Shown here: positions 7,779-15,427 of the stretch, piece by piece
How positions within the stretch are numbered: the first letter of the stretch is position 1
How the letters are laid out: each line of letters opens with the position of its first letter
Source of the DNA: an uncultured Acetatifactor sp.
Lineage (GTDB): Bacteria; Bacillota; Clostridia; Lachnospirales; Lachnospiraceae
Length of the DNA stretch: 64,000 nt
Direction: 5' to 3'
Assembly (NCBI GenBank): GCA_947625675.1
Contig: CANQPH010000006.1
Location: 26,553 to 90,552, forward strand
Notes under the pieces: model-generated
What the model saw: the letters and a program-made list of their open reading frames with translations, nothing else
Databases searched by the model: none
What the model was told of the DNA's origin: nothing
Translations under genes and position numbers: made by a program

Positions 7779-8918
7779 ATGAGAAAATATTTGTCATTGT
7801 TGGCAGCGGTTATGGGGGCGGCGATACTGGCCGCCTGCGGAAGTCGGGAAGAGACGGAGCTTGGGAAGGCATCAGGAACGAATGGGGGAGTGCCGATTTT
7901 TGTTGATGATGGAGGCTCCGAAAGGGCAGGTTCTTCGGAGAGAGCGGGAGGTTCTAGGGGAGCAGATGGTGCGGAGATGCGAGACGCCAAAGAACCAGGT
8001 GTTTCGGAAGGAGCTGGGATCCGGGAAGGGGCAGGCACAGGAGAAGTGAGCGGCTTATCGGGAGAGATGGGCTCTTCTGAGAAAAAGGTTGAATCGGGAG
8101 ATGGAGAGGTGCAGAGCGTCACTGTCACCCAGGGAGGCCCTTACGGAGAACTGTCCCTGAGTCTGCCCGCAGGCTGGAGCTATGAGGCCTGTCCTATGGA
8201 CAGTGAAGATTTTCTGGGAGATTATGGGATTCGTTTTGCCCCGGAGGGAACGGACGCCGGATATGTGGAAGCCTCTTACCAGAAATTCTTTGGGGTCTGC
8301 GGAATGGGGCTGGAAGAGGAGGAATCCGTTATCGGCGATCATCCCGTCTGGGTCGGTACCTATGACGAGGCCGACCATTGGGATTTCATCACCTTTGAGG
8401 GGGACTATGAAGGGGTGGTGGTATTGACCGTTGGAACGGTGGACGACTGGTGGAGTCAGTACGGAGATCGGATTCAGGGCATTTTGGAGACACTGATCTT
8501 CCGGCCCGACGTGCGGGAAGGGGGCGCCTATGTGTATTCGAAGGAGTCGGAGATCCCGGAAATCGGCCTGTATTTTACCTTGAAAAACATCACCTCCACG
8601 GGAGGCACCCTGGTCTGGAATCAGCATGAATCGGACAAGCTGAAAGGGGAACTGCTCTATGGGGAGGCATTTACCCTGGAGATGCAGAAAGGGGATGATT
8701 GGGAGGACGTTCCCGTGGCGCTGGCAGGAGAATACGGTTTTCATGATGTCGCCTACACCATTGCGCCGGATTCCTCCACGGAGAAAGAGTTCAGCTGGGA
8801 TTGGCTGTACGGAGAGCTTCCGCCCGGCACCTACCGCCTTGGCAAGCGGGTATTTGATTCTCCGGAATCCGGGAAATCGAAAGAGTACCGGGTCTATGCG
8901 GAGTTCATATTAAATTAA
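7779..8918 (+). CDS. Secreted lipoprotein with C-terminal Ig-like domain
   Basis: The product has 379 residues. The signal sequence (residues 1-19) ends in the lipobox LAAC, with the lipidated Cys at 20. Residues about 25-115 are a low-complexity Gly/Ser/Glu linker. Residues about 120-245 form a globular region of unknown type (SLPAGWSYEACPM, then a WGDRIQ-like helix). The last ~115 residues resemble the bacterial Ig-like family seen in clostridial lipoproteins (LYFTLKNITSTGGTLVWNQ, then LPPGTYRLGKRV). It would be anchored to the outer face of the membrane. Function is unknown. Confidence 0.7.
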   Translation: MRKYLSLLAAVMGAAILAACGSREETELGKASGTNGGVPIFVDDGGSERAGSSERAGGSRGADGAEMRDAKEPGVSEGAGIREGAGTGEVSGLSGEMGSSEKKVESGDGEVQSVTVTQGGPYGELSLSLPAGWSYEACPMDSEDFLGDYGIRFAPEGTDAGYVEASYQKFFGVCGMGLEEEESVIGDHPVWVGTYDEADHWDFITFEGDYEGVVVLTVGTVDDWWSQYGDRIQGILETLIFRPDVREGGAYVYSKESEIPEIGLYFTLKNITSTGGTLVWNQHESDKLKGELLYGEAFTLEMQKGDDWEDVPVALAGEYGFHDVAYTIAPDSSTEKEFSWDWLYGELPPGTYRLGKRVFDSPESGKSKEYRVYAEFILN

Positions 8919-8968
8919 GAGAACTCCGGTCACGGCCACTTTTTGCTCATTATTTTATAAGATGGGAA

Positions 8969-8997
8969 TTGTGAAAACGGCCGAATCGTGGTATAAT
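8969..8997 (+). promoter_or_regulatory. Promoter before the flavin reductase gene
   Basis: TTGTGA, a 17-bp spacer and TATAAT. The resulting ~160-nt leader (9004-9163) holds two small hairpins (GCCGC-N6-GCGGC near 9040; TTTCCC/GGGAAA near 9063) but no known riboswitch core. Confidence 0.65.
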
Positions 8998-9163
8998 TCC
9001 TAAGTGAAGTGATAATGGAAAAATGTAAATGAGGCCAGCCGCCGCACAGCGGCTTGGTACAATTTCCCTTGGGAAAATAAATTGCGATCCGGCTTTTTCA
9101 TGACGCTTTTTATGGCGATTTATGGGAATGACCAAGAGGATACGGCCGGAATAGCGGAAAGGT

Positions 9164-9652
9164 ATGGTGACGGAAATGAAATTCGAAGTGGACAGTTTTG
9201 GAATATACGATAAGGACTGGGCTTTGCTGACGGCGGGAGAGGAAGGGAATTACAACACCATGACCATCAGCTGGGGAGGTCTGGGAACCCTGTGGGGGAT
9301 GCCCGTGGCCACGGTCTATGTGAAGCCGGTGCGGTACACCCATCAGTTTATGGAGGAGAATGACTATTTTACCATCAGTTTTTATCCGGAGGAATGTCGG
9401 CAGGCCTTGGGGGTTCTGGGCACTCTTTCCGGCAGGGACGGGGACAAGGTGGCCAGGGCCGGGCTCACACCCCGTTTTCTGGAGCAGGGGGTGACCTTCC
9501 GGGAGGCCCGGGTCACCTTGCTGTGCCGCAAGGTTTACAGACAGGATCTGGATGTCAGCCGGATGCCGAAAGGGGTGGTGTCCGCTTTTTACGAAAAAGA
9601 AGCGCCCCACACCATGTACATCGGAGAAGTGGTGGAGATCCTGGAAGGATAG
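9164..9652 (+). CDS. Flavin reductase-like (FMN-binding split barrel) protein
   Basis: The product has 162 residues of the flavin reductase-like domain. Visible features are the N-terminal strand WALLTAGEEGNYNTMTISWG, the conserved VKPVRYTHQFMEEN and YFTISFYPEE. The family binds FMN and reduces flavin or acts as a small NADH:FMN oxidoreductase. The start is uncertain: ATG at 9164 is 2 nt from GGAAAGG, and ATG at 9176 is 14 nt away. It is followed at 11 bp by the HD/nitroreductase gene, so the three redox-related domains are probably co-expressed. Confidence 0.85.
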   Translation: MVTEMKFEVDSFGIYDKDWALLTAGEEGNYNTMTISWGGLGTLWGMPVATVYVKPVRYTHQFMEENDYFTISFYPEECRQALGVLGTLSGRDGDKVARAGLTPRFLEQGVTFREARVTLLCRKVYRQDLDVSRMPKGVVSAFYEKEAPHTMYIGEVVEILEG

Positions 9653-9663
9653 GAGAAATGCGG

Positions 9664-10824
9664 ATGTTGCCTGAAAGAAAAGAAGCGGAAGCTCTTCTGG
9701 CGGAGGCGGAGCGGTGCAACCCCGGCCCCTGGGGGAACCACAGCAGGGTGGCAGCCGTCTGCGGAGAGAAAATAGCCGCCCGGTGTCCGGGGATGGATCC
9801 GGAGAAAGCCTACGTGCTGGGGCTGCTGCACGATATCGGACGGAAATTCGGGGTAAAGCATCTGGGCCATGTGTACGATGGCTGGCACTATATGCTGGAG
9901 TTAGGCTATGACAAGGCGGCCAGAATTTGCCTCACCCATTCCTTTGCGGTGCAGGATCTGGAGGATTATGTGGGGAAAAAGGATATCCCGGAGGAAGCCC
10001 AGGAAGAACTGCGGATGGCCCTGGCCAAGGTGGTTTACGATGACTATGACCGCTTGATCCAGCTGTGCGACAGTATCAGCGGGCCGGAGGGCCCCGTGGA
10101 CATGGAAGAGCGGATGGCGGATGTGAAACGGCGTTACGGCAGATATCCTCAGGAAAAATGGGAGAAGCATCTGGAGCTGAAACGGTATTTTGAGGAAAAG
10201 ACCGGGCGGGATCTGTATGAGATCGTGGGAAAAACGATGCTCCGGGGCTCGTTACATAAAGTCATAAAAAAAGAAGAAGGAGGACATGACAAAATGAGCG
10301 AAGTATTGCAGGCGATTGCAAAGAGAAGTTCCACCAGGGGTTACACCCAGGAGAAACTGACGAAGGAGGAACTGGATACCCTGATTCAAGCGGGACTCCA
10401 GGCTCCCACGGCGGCCAACCGCCAGGAGATCCACATCACCGTGGTGGAGGGGGACAACCCTATTTTGGCGGAGTTGGAGACGGACAAAAACCAGGGACGG
10501 GGCCTCGCCGATCTCCCGCACAATTTCTATTATGAGGCTCCCGTGGTCCTGTTTTTGAGCGGGGACGCATCCTTTTACTGGAGCAAGTTGGATGCGGGCA
10601 TCGCGGCGGAAAATATCGCCCTGGCGGCGGAGGGCCTTGGCCTGGGCAGCCTGATCATCGGCTGCGTCAAAGACGCCCTGTACGGGGAGAAAAAGGATTA
10701 TTATGCGAAAGCCCTGAAATTCCCGGAGGGCTACGAGTATGAGATCGCCGTTGCGCTGGGCCGCAAGGCTGTCACCAAGGAGCCTCATGACTATAGTGCG
10801 GAGAAGAACGTGACTTATCTGTAA
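9664..10824 (+). CDS. HD-domain protein joined in frame to a nitroreductase
   Basis: One frame encodes two complete domains. Residues about 1-200 form an HD phosphohydrolase-like domain (GLLHDIGRKFG, a second histidine in YDGWHYM, and CLTHSF). Residues about 212-386 are a nitroreductase (KRSSTRGYTQEKLTKEEL, LQAPTAANRQ, GLGLGSLIIG). The linker reads HKVIKKEEGGHDK and is encoded by AT-rich DNA containing a perfect AAGGAGG ten bases before an in-frame ATG at 10294, which looks like the old intergenic leader of a separate nitroreductase gene. The start at 9664 has AGGAG at good spacing; 9658 is an alternative. Whether the cell makes a fusion, two proteins or both is undecided. Confidence 0.75.
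   Translation: MLPERKEAEALLAEAERCNPGPWGNHSRVAAVCGEKIAARCPGMDPEKAYVLGLLHDIGRKFGVKHLGHVYDGWHYMLELGYDKAARICLTHSFAVQDLEDYVGKKDIPEEAQEELRMALAKVVYDDYDRLIQLCDSISGPEGPVDMEERMADVKRRYGRYPQEKWEKHLELKRYFEEKTGRDLYEIVGKTMLRGSLHKVIKKEEGGHDKMSEVLQAIAKRSSTRGYTQEKLTKEELDTLIQAGLQAPTAANRQEIHITVVEGDNPILAELETDKNQGRGLADLPHNFYYEAPVVLFLSGDASFYWSKLDAGIAAENIALAAEGLGLGSLIIGCVKDALYGEKKDYYAKALKFPEGYEYEIAVALGRKAVTKEPHDYSAEKNVTYL
10277..10296 (+). promoter_or_regulatory. Internal ribosome binding site and start for the nitroreductase
   Basis: AAGGAGG at 10277-10283 and ATG at 10294 lie inside the HD-nitroreductase frame. Initiation here would yield a free 176-residue nitroreductase (10294-10824), the usual size for this family. 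Confidence 0.7.
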
Positions 10825-10855
10825 GCTTGAGTTTCCGCAAACTGCAGCGAAAAAA

Positions 10856-10897
10856 CGGCTGAATCTGTCCAAAGTGCCGCTTCGCCGATTTTTTCAA
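10856..10897 (+). terminator. Weak candidate terminator after the nitroreductase
   Basis: A short CGGC/GCCG pairing is followed by a TTTTTT run at about 10891. The stem is short, so this is tentative. The rest of 10898-11013 shows nothing recognisable. Confidence 0.3.
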
Positions 10898-11029
10898 GTT
10901 GTAAAACGTCTTGATTTACGGGTATTTTTGCTCAATAATAGAATTCAGCCACATTTGACAGGTTCCACGGTGCGTTTTTCCCATTCTTCCCAATGTGCAA
11001 AACGATAAAAAGTAGGAGGAATGCAGAAG

Positions 11030-11230
11030 ATGCAAGGGAAATCTGAAGGTTCTATTTCCTACGAAAGAGAAACCCCTGCGCTTGTGGCTGACGTCGCAGA
11101 TGGAAGACAACTTCCGGATATGGGCGTGGGGACAAAAATTATAGAAGCGGTGCATGACGGGAAATCGGGGGAGGGACGCAGGAACGTCTGTCATTGTGGC
11201 AATGAAGGGCTGTTGCGGAGATTGCAATAG
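11030..11230 (+). CDS. Small hypothetical protein
   Basis: The frame encodes 66 residues from the ATG at 11030, ten bases after a good AGGAGG; an ATG at 11021 is too close to it. The product is hydrophilic, with CHCG near the C-terminus, and resembles nothing I recognise. Either a real small gene or the trimmed end of a lost one fits. The ribosome binding site is the main support. Confidence 0.3.
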   Translation: MQGKSEGSISYERETPALVADVADGRQLPDMGVGTKIIEAVHDGKSGEGRRNVCHCGNEGLLRRLQ

Positions 11231-11276
11231 TCCTTTAAAAATGAAAAAAAGAAAAGGAAATTCGAGAAATTAAATA

Positions 11277-11305
11277 TTGCAATGCGCTTCAAAACGTGCT
11301 ATGAT
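11277..11305 (+). promoter_or_regulatory. Promoter of tRNA-Gly
   Basis: TTGCAA, a 17-bp spacer and TATGAT, ending 31 bp before the tRNA. Confidence 0.7.
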
Positions 11306-11336
11306 GAAATAACAAATAGAACAATTTATTTGATAT

Positions 11337-11407
11337 GCGGGTGTAGTTCAATGGTAGAACACCAGCCTTCCAAGCTGGACACGTGGGTTCGATTCCCATC
11401 ACCCGCT
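11337..11407 (+). tRNA. tRNA-Gly (UCC)
   Basis: The acceptor GCGGGTG pairs with CACCCGC, the anticodon arm CCAGC-CTTCCAA-GCTGG carries TCC, and the T arm is GTGGG-TTCGATT-CCCAT. CCA is not encoded. Confidence 0.95.
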
Positions 11408-11410
11408 CGT

Positions 11411-11508
11411 AGAGCGGGTGATGCACCCAGCTTTTTTGTGTGCGCAGCACGCAAGTCTGCGTAGCAGACCCCGGCGAAGCCGGGAAAGCGGGGGATTGCA
11501 CCCGGCTT
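11411..11508 (+). terminator. Hairpin cluster after tRNA-Gly
   Basis: AGCGGGTG-ATG-CACCC-AGCTTTTTT (about 11414-11437) is a clear terminator that copies the tRNA acceptor sequence. Further small palindromes follow (GTCTGC-GTA-GCAGAC, CCGGCGAAGCCGG), then a second hairpin with a T-rich end at about 11506. Confidence 0.65.
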
Positions 11509-11588
11509 TATTTTTTCTCCATTTCCTTCAGCCGTTCAATCTCTGCCTGGATCTGTTTGCGTTCGGATGACCTTGCCCATTTCCATGT
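11508..11588 (-). pseudogene. C-terminal coiled-coil remnant, possibly of a MerR-type regulator
   Basis: A 26-codon open stretch ends in TAA and encodes SSERKQIQAEIERLKEMEKK, a charged coiled coil like the C-terminal helix of MerR-family regulators. A stop lies directly upstream in frame. No start or DNA-binding part remains. The rest of 11589-11790 is AT-rich with no clear gene. Confidence 0.3.
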
Positions 11589-11800
11589 TCATAATTTTCC
11601 TTTTTTGAATATCTCCGACTCTTTGATGCTTTGAGTATAACACCGATATTTCTTTGGCATAATAGATACGGCTTTGGATGGAAACCATCGAGAGTTGAAA
11701 AGAAATATAATATCCCTTGACATCCGTTCGGCCATATTATATAATTTATTCAATGGCACAAGATTAAATCTGTAAAGATTGAGGAATGGAGGTACAGGCA

Positions 11801-12283
11801 ATGAGCAAAATTTTAGTGGCTTATTTTAGTGCGAGCGGTGTGACCGCTGATGCCGCCGGGAAGCTGGCGGATGCGGTGAAGGGCGATCTTTATGAAATCA
11901 AACCGCAGGTACCCTACACGAAAGCGGATCTGGACTGGATGAACCAATCCTCCCGCAGTTCTGTTGAGATGAAGGACAAATCCAGCCGTCCGGCCCTTGC
12001 GGACAAGGATGCGGACATTGCGGGACATGACACGGTTCTGCTGGGCTTCCCCATTTGGTGGTATACCGCCCCGACCATTATCAATACCTTTTTGGAGAGC
12101 TATGATTTTGCGGGAAAAACCGTGATTCTGTTCGCTACCTCCGGCAGCAGCGGGTTTGAAAACTCCCTTGCCGATCTCAAGAAGAGTGTCGGTGCCGATA
12201 CGGTATTGAAGGAGGGCGTCGTGGTGCATGGGACAAAAGAGGACGCTTATTGGAGAGCGTGGGCGGAGAGCATTCATGGATGA
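11801..12283 (+). CDS. Flavodoxin
   Basis: The product has 160 residues when started at the ATG 8 bp after GGAGG. It has the flavodoxin strand KILVAYFSASGVTADAA (FMN phosphate loop), GFPIWWYTAPTIINTFLES (flavin-stacking Trp/Tyr region) and ILFATSGSSGFENS. Flavodoxins are cytoplasmic one-electron carriers. The last residues (EDAYWRAWAESIHG) do not match the usual C-terminal helix, so the end may have been altered. The gene overlaps the following MarR-type regulator by 8 bp. Confidence 0.9.
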   Translation: MSKILVAYFSASGVTADAAGKLADAVKGDLYEIKPQVPYTKADLDWMNQSSRSSVEMKDKSSRPALADKDADIAGHDTVLLGFPIWWYTAPTIINTFLESYDFAGKTVILFATSGSSGFENSLADLKKSVGADTVLKEGVVVHGTKEDAYWRAWAESIHG

Positions 12284-12719
12284 CAGATACGCTGCCCTCA
12301 AATTGGAAAATCAGCTTTGTTTCCCGCTGTATGCCTGTTCCAAGGAGATCGTCAAGGCATACAAGCCCTATCTCGATGAACTGGATTTGACTTATACGCA
12401 GTACATCACCATGATGGTCCTGTGGGAACATAAGGAACTGCGTGTCAAAGAAGTGGGAGAAAGGCTGTTTCTCGATTCCAGCACGCTGACGCCGCTCTTA
12501 AAACGCCTGGAGGAAAAAGGTTATATCACGAGGCGGCGCTCTGAAATGGACGAGCGGGACGTGTTCGTGACGATTACCGAAGCCGGAGAGGCATTGAAGG
12601 AAAAGGCCATCACCGTTCCGGAGAGGCTTGCGGCCTGCGTGGAACTCGAACCGCAGAAGGCGGCGGCCTTGTATCAGACGCTTTATGAGATCATCGGGAC
12701 TCTGACGAAAAAATCGTAG
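12276..12719 (+). CDS. MarR-family regulator, OhrR-like
   Basis: The product has 147 residues from the ATG overlapping the flavodoxin stop. LKLENQLCFPLYACSKEI places a cysteine (residue 13) where OhrR proteins carry the peroxide-reactive Cys. LTYTQYITMMVLWE and the winged helix (KEVGERLFLDSSTLTPLLKR, then RRRSEMDERDVFV) are typical. OhrR proteins repress genes until an organic peroxide oxidises that Cys. The likely target is its own operon with the flavodoxin; no operator was identified. Confidence 0.85.
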   Translation: MDDRYAALKLENQLCFPLYACSKEIVKAYKPYLDELDLTYTQYITMMVLWEHKELRVKEVGERLFLDSSTLTPLLKRLEEKGYITRRRSEMDERDVFVTITEAGEALKEKAITVPERLAACVELEPQKAAALYQTLYEIIGTLTKKS

Positions 12720-12741
12720 AGAAGGCAGGGAAATACGGAAA

Positions 12742-12858
12742 ATGAATGAAAAATTTGATATTCAGGCATACATGACCCAGGGCGTGGAAAGCATTGTTGC
12801 CGACGCCCTGAAGGCGACGCTGAAGGACCCTTGGGAGAGCGCATTCATGCTGAAATAA
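12742..12858 (+). pseudogene. N-terminal stub of a radical SAM protein
   Basis: A 38-codon frame begins MNEKFDIQAYMTQGVES and ends LKDPWESAFMLK. This matches my memory of the N-terminus of a clostridial SPASM-type radical SAM family whose members continue for about 400 residues into a CxxxCxxC cluster. Here TAA follows at once and a terminator begins 7 bp later, so only the start of the gene remains. Family identity rests on memory of the N-terminal pattern. Confidence 0.4.
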
Positions 12859-12864
12859 CCAGGA

Positions 12865-12908
12865 AACAGCCACGTCCGGGAGAAGATCCGAACATGGCTG
12901 TTCTTTTT
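12865..12908 (+). terminator. Rho-independent terminator
   Basis: AACAGCCA pairs with TGGCTGTT around a 22-nt loop and is followed by CTTTTTT. It ends the flavodoxin-marR transcript. Confidence 0.8.
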
Positions 12909-12969
12909 TATGCTTATCCTGTTTGCGTATGAGGTAGAGCGACGCTTTGTTCCGCCCTCTCAAGGTTTG

Positions 12970-13950
12970 TCACTGTCCGTTCTGCATCTTGATCTGCTGA
13001 CCGGTGATCAGAGGGTATGTCACCACCTCTTGGCCCTCCAAATTCTCCGCATGCATGTCCACGCCGGTGATCTGGCTGTTTTCATAGGTGGTATAATAGT
13101 AAATCCCCTTGTCCGCATTGCAGCAGGAGGAATAGATGGTGTATTCAAACAGGCCCCTGCCCATGTGCACGCAGCCCTTCTGCTGTTCCACGGAGGTCAG
13201 GATATGGAAAAACTGGCTGATGCTTTCCGATTCCGAATCCCCGGAGACGGAGTTCATCTTCACGAAGGCGGCCTTCACGAAACGGGAAGCGGAGGAAGGA
13301 TCGCCGGGAAGTCCCAGGGAACCCATGCCCCGGCTGTAGGCGGTCAGGGGCAGCTTGTCGGAGAAGGAATTCACCGGCTGGTCGATGGAAAGCCCCATGT
13401 AATTGTTCAGGTTGAACATCATAGTCTCAAAAGGCGGGTTATTGGTGAGAATGCCCACCGGATTGTCATAAACCTTCAGCCCGTCTTTCACGGATTCCAC
13501 CGTAAGGGCCCCCGTGCGGTCCGCAATGATCCAGTGCAGGGGGGAGAGGGGAAGGGCCTCGCTGAAGTTGATTTTCACCATGTTCATGCGCTGGAGCAGC
13601 GTCTTCGCCTCCTCCAGGTTGGCGCATTGTCCCAGGATCCAGGGAATGAATTCAAAAGGAGCCACGTTGTCCATCCCCTCCGCCGGTTCTTTGTAATCCG
13701 CATTGCCCGGGAAATTCAGCCCGGCCATGCTCAGCCCCTTTTCGTTGGTGGCATCATAATAGAGCGGGCAGCCTTCCGCCATGGTGGCCATGCCGATCAG
13801 GGCATAGTGGTGCTCCATGGAAGGAACCATGCGGAAATGGAAAGGATAGTTTCTGGGCGTGACGGCCACCGTCTCATGGAAGGAAATCTCGTAGTCCAGG
13901 TTCCGTCCGAAGTAAAAATCTTTTGTCAAATAAGTAGCAGCAGTGCACAT
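12970..13950 (-). CDS. bsh: Choloylglycine hydrolase (bile salt hydrolase) family
   Basis: The product has 326 residues, the usual length. The Ntn-hydrolase nucleophile is Cys2 (MCTAATY), exposed after removal of Met1. The conserved GRNLDYE supplies Arg16 and Asp19, LTNNPPF the oxyanion-hole Asn, and SRGMGSLGLPGDPSSASRF the late conserved Arg region. Such enzymes cleave glycine or taurine from conjugated bile acids in the cytoplasm. Penicillin V acylases share the fold; the bile-acid-type loop SRGMGSLGLPGD favours BSH. The gene stands alone and diverges from the esterase at 14051. Confidence 0.92.
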   Translation of the reverse strand: MCTAATYLTKDFYFGRNLDYEISFHETVAVTPRNYPFHFRMVPSMEHHYALIGMATMAEGCPLYYDATNEKGLSMAGLNFPGNADYKEPAEGMDNVAPFEFIPWILGQCANLEEAKTLLQRMNMVKINFSEALPLSPLHWIIADRTGALTVESVKDGLKVYDNPVGILTNNPPFETMMFNLNNYMGLSIDQPVNSFSDKLPLTAYSRGMGSLGLPGDPSSASRFVKAAFVKMNSVSGDSESESISQFFHILTSVEQQKGCVHMGRGLFEYTIYSSCCNADKGIYYYTTYENSQITGVDMHAENLEGQEVVTYPLITGQQIKMQNGQ

Positions 13951-14050
13951 GACTGTGTCCCCCTTTTAAAATTTATAAATTGATTGAATTTTATTGTATC
14001 ACCTTTGGGACTGTTATACAATAGGTGGGAGGATATTAAATTTTGGAACA

Positions 14051-14722
14051 ATGGGAGAGGAGAACCCTGGTAAGATGTTGAAATATGAATATGGGAATCG
14101 GAATGCGGGAAATATTTTGATTCAGATGGCGGACGATCACGACCTTTCGGAAATGTCGAAGGAAATGGAGAAAATCAGGGAACTGGCGGGGGAGGACTTC
14201 TGCCTGGTGGTGTTTCAGGTGAATCGCTGGAACGATGATCTGTCCCCATGGAAAGCCCCCGCCGTGTTCGGCGAAGAGGGCTTCGGTGGACGGGCGGAAG
14301 AGACGCTGGCCGAAATTCTGCAGATCGTCAAGGGGCCGGAAAAGAAATATTATATCGGGGGATATTCCCTGGCGGGACTGTTTGCCCTGTGGGCGGCGTA
14401 TCGGACGGATGCCTTTGCGGGGGTCGCCGCTGCTTCTCCTTCTCTTTGGTTCCCGGGATTCATCGATTACATGAAAGAGAATGATATTCTGGCGGAAAAG
14501 GTGTATCTGAGCCTGGGGGACAGGGAAGAGAGGATCCGCAACCCAGTGATGCGAAGGGTGGGGGATTGTGTTCGGGAGGCTTATGGATTGCTGTCCGAAA
14601 GGGGAGTGGACTGTGTCCTGGAATGGAATAAGGGGAATCATTTCAAGGATCCGGGGGAGAGGACGGGCAAGGCTTTCGGCTGGCTGCTGTCCGGGAAAGC
14701 CTGTGGAAAATCTTCGGAATAA
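14051..14722 (+). CDS. Alpha/beta hydrolase, esterase-like
   Basis: About 223 residues from the ATG at 14051; the ATG at 14075 is equally possible. The nucleophile elbow is GGYSLAGLFALWAAYRTD with Ser in G-x-S-x-A-G. The acid is likely in YLSLGDREERI and the catalytic His in NKGNHFKDPGE. This order (S-D-H, with AASPSLWFPGF after the elbow) matches the esterase D/ferri-siderophore-esterase-like group. A cytoplasmic hydrolase of unknown substrate, with no signal peptide. It lies just upstream of the CsoR-regulated promoter but reads as a separate unit. Confidence 0.8.
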   Translation: MGEENPGKMLKYEYGNRNAGNILIQMADDHDLSEMSKEMEKIRELAGEDFCLVVFQVNRWNDDLSPWKAPAVFGEEGFGGRAEETLAEILQIVKGPEKKYYIGGYSLAGLFALWAAYRTDAFAGVAAASPSLWFPGFIDYMKENDILAEKVYLSLGDREERIRNPVMRRVGDCVREAYGLLSERGVDCVLEWNKGNHFKDPGERTGKAFGWLLSGKACGKSSE

Positions 14723-14739
14723 TTTTTTATAAAAAAGGG

Positions 14740-14768
14740 TTGCAATATACCCCCATGGGGTATATAAT
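14740..14768 (+). promoter_or_regulatory. csoR-copA promoter with CsoR operator
   Basis: TTGCAA (14740), a 17-bp spacer and TATAAT (14763). The spacer holds the perfect palindrome ATATACCCC-CAT-GGGGTATAT (14745-14765), the GC-tract palindrome typical of CsoR operators. Apo-CsoR would block RNA polymerase here and Cu(I) would release it. Confidence 0.9.
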
Positions 14769-14799
14769 AAACGACGAAGGGAATCAAGGCGGAGTGAGA

Positions 14800-15237
14800 A
14801 TGATGGACGATGCGAGCGCAGCGGACAGCGTGAGGATGTCGGATGTTGGGAAGATAACGGACGGTAGGAATATGACGGGCACTATGAAAGAACAGTTGGA
14901 AAAACAGGAAGGAACGGTTATGGCGGAAGAGAAGGAATGCTGCCGGCGCGCCGGTTCGCATAAATCCAAAGAGCGCCCGGAGGCGGAATACAAGGATTTG
15001 ATCCACCGGCTGAACCGGATAGAGGGACAGATCCGGGGCATTCGGGGCATGGTGGAAAAGGATGTGTACTGTACGGACATCCTGGTGCAGGTGGCGGCGG
15101 TTACCGCCGCTTTGAACAGTTTCAACAAGGTGCTCCTGGCCAATCATATCAAGACCTGCGTGACCAGGGACATTTTGGAGGGAAAAGAGGACACAGTGGA
15201 CGAACTGGTGGCCACCCTGCAGAAGTTGATGCGATAA
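14800..15237 (+). CDS. csoR: Copper-sensing repressor CsoR
   Basis: The CsoR/RcnR four-helix domain fills the last ~90 residues: YKDLIHRLNRIEGQIRGIRGM, then DVYCTDILVQ and LANHIKTC. These give the Cys-His-Cys copper site of CsoR. The first ~40-50 residues are an unusual charged extension. The ATG at 14800 has GGAG and gives 145 residues; an internal ATG at 14920 with GGAAGGAA would give 105 residues, closer to the normal size. It is transcribed from its own operator, with copA downstream. Confidence 0.92.
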   Translation: MMDDASAADSVRMSDVGKITDGRNMTGTMKEQLEKQEGTVMAEEKECCRRAGSHKSKERPEAEYKDLIHRLNRIEGQIRGIRGMVEKDVYCTDILVQVAAVTAALNSFNKVLLANHIKTCVTRDILEGKEDTVDELVATLQKLMR

Positions 15238-15239
15238 CG

Positions 15240-15375
15240 GCTTGGAAACCGTTTCAACAGAGAGGAAAAAGTCGGCGGCGAGGAAAGCGTTTCGGCAGAA
15301 GGCGGAAAAAAGTTGACGGCGAGGAAAGCGTTTTAGCAGAAGGTGGAAAAAGTCGGTGGCGAGGTTGGAAAACCG
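15240..15375 (+). repeat. Tandem repeat, ~45-bp unit, three copies, between csoR and copA
   Basis: The unit approximates GCAGAAGGCGGAAAAAGTCG followed by GCGGCGAGGAAAGCGTTT. The copies are imperfect and purine-rich on the coding strand. Confidence 0.8.
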
Positions 15376-15427
15376 CCGCCGTGAAGCGCTAGAATCAGTG
15401 ATATGGCAGAAAGAAGGTAGTGAGAAT

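Noticed and set aside
9004..9163. FMN riboswitch before the flavin reductase gene
   Set aside because: The leader has hairpins but none of the conserved RFN-element blocks.
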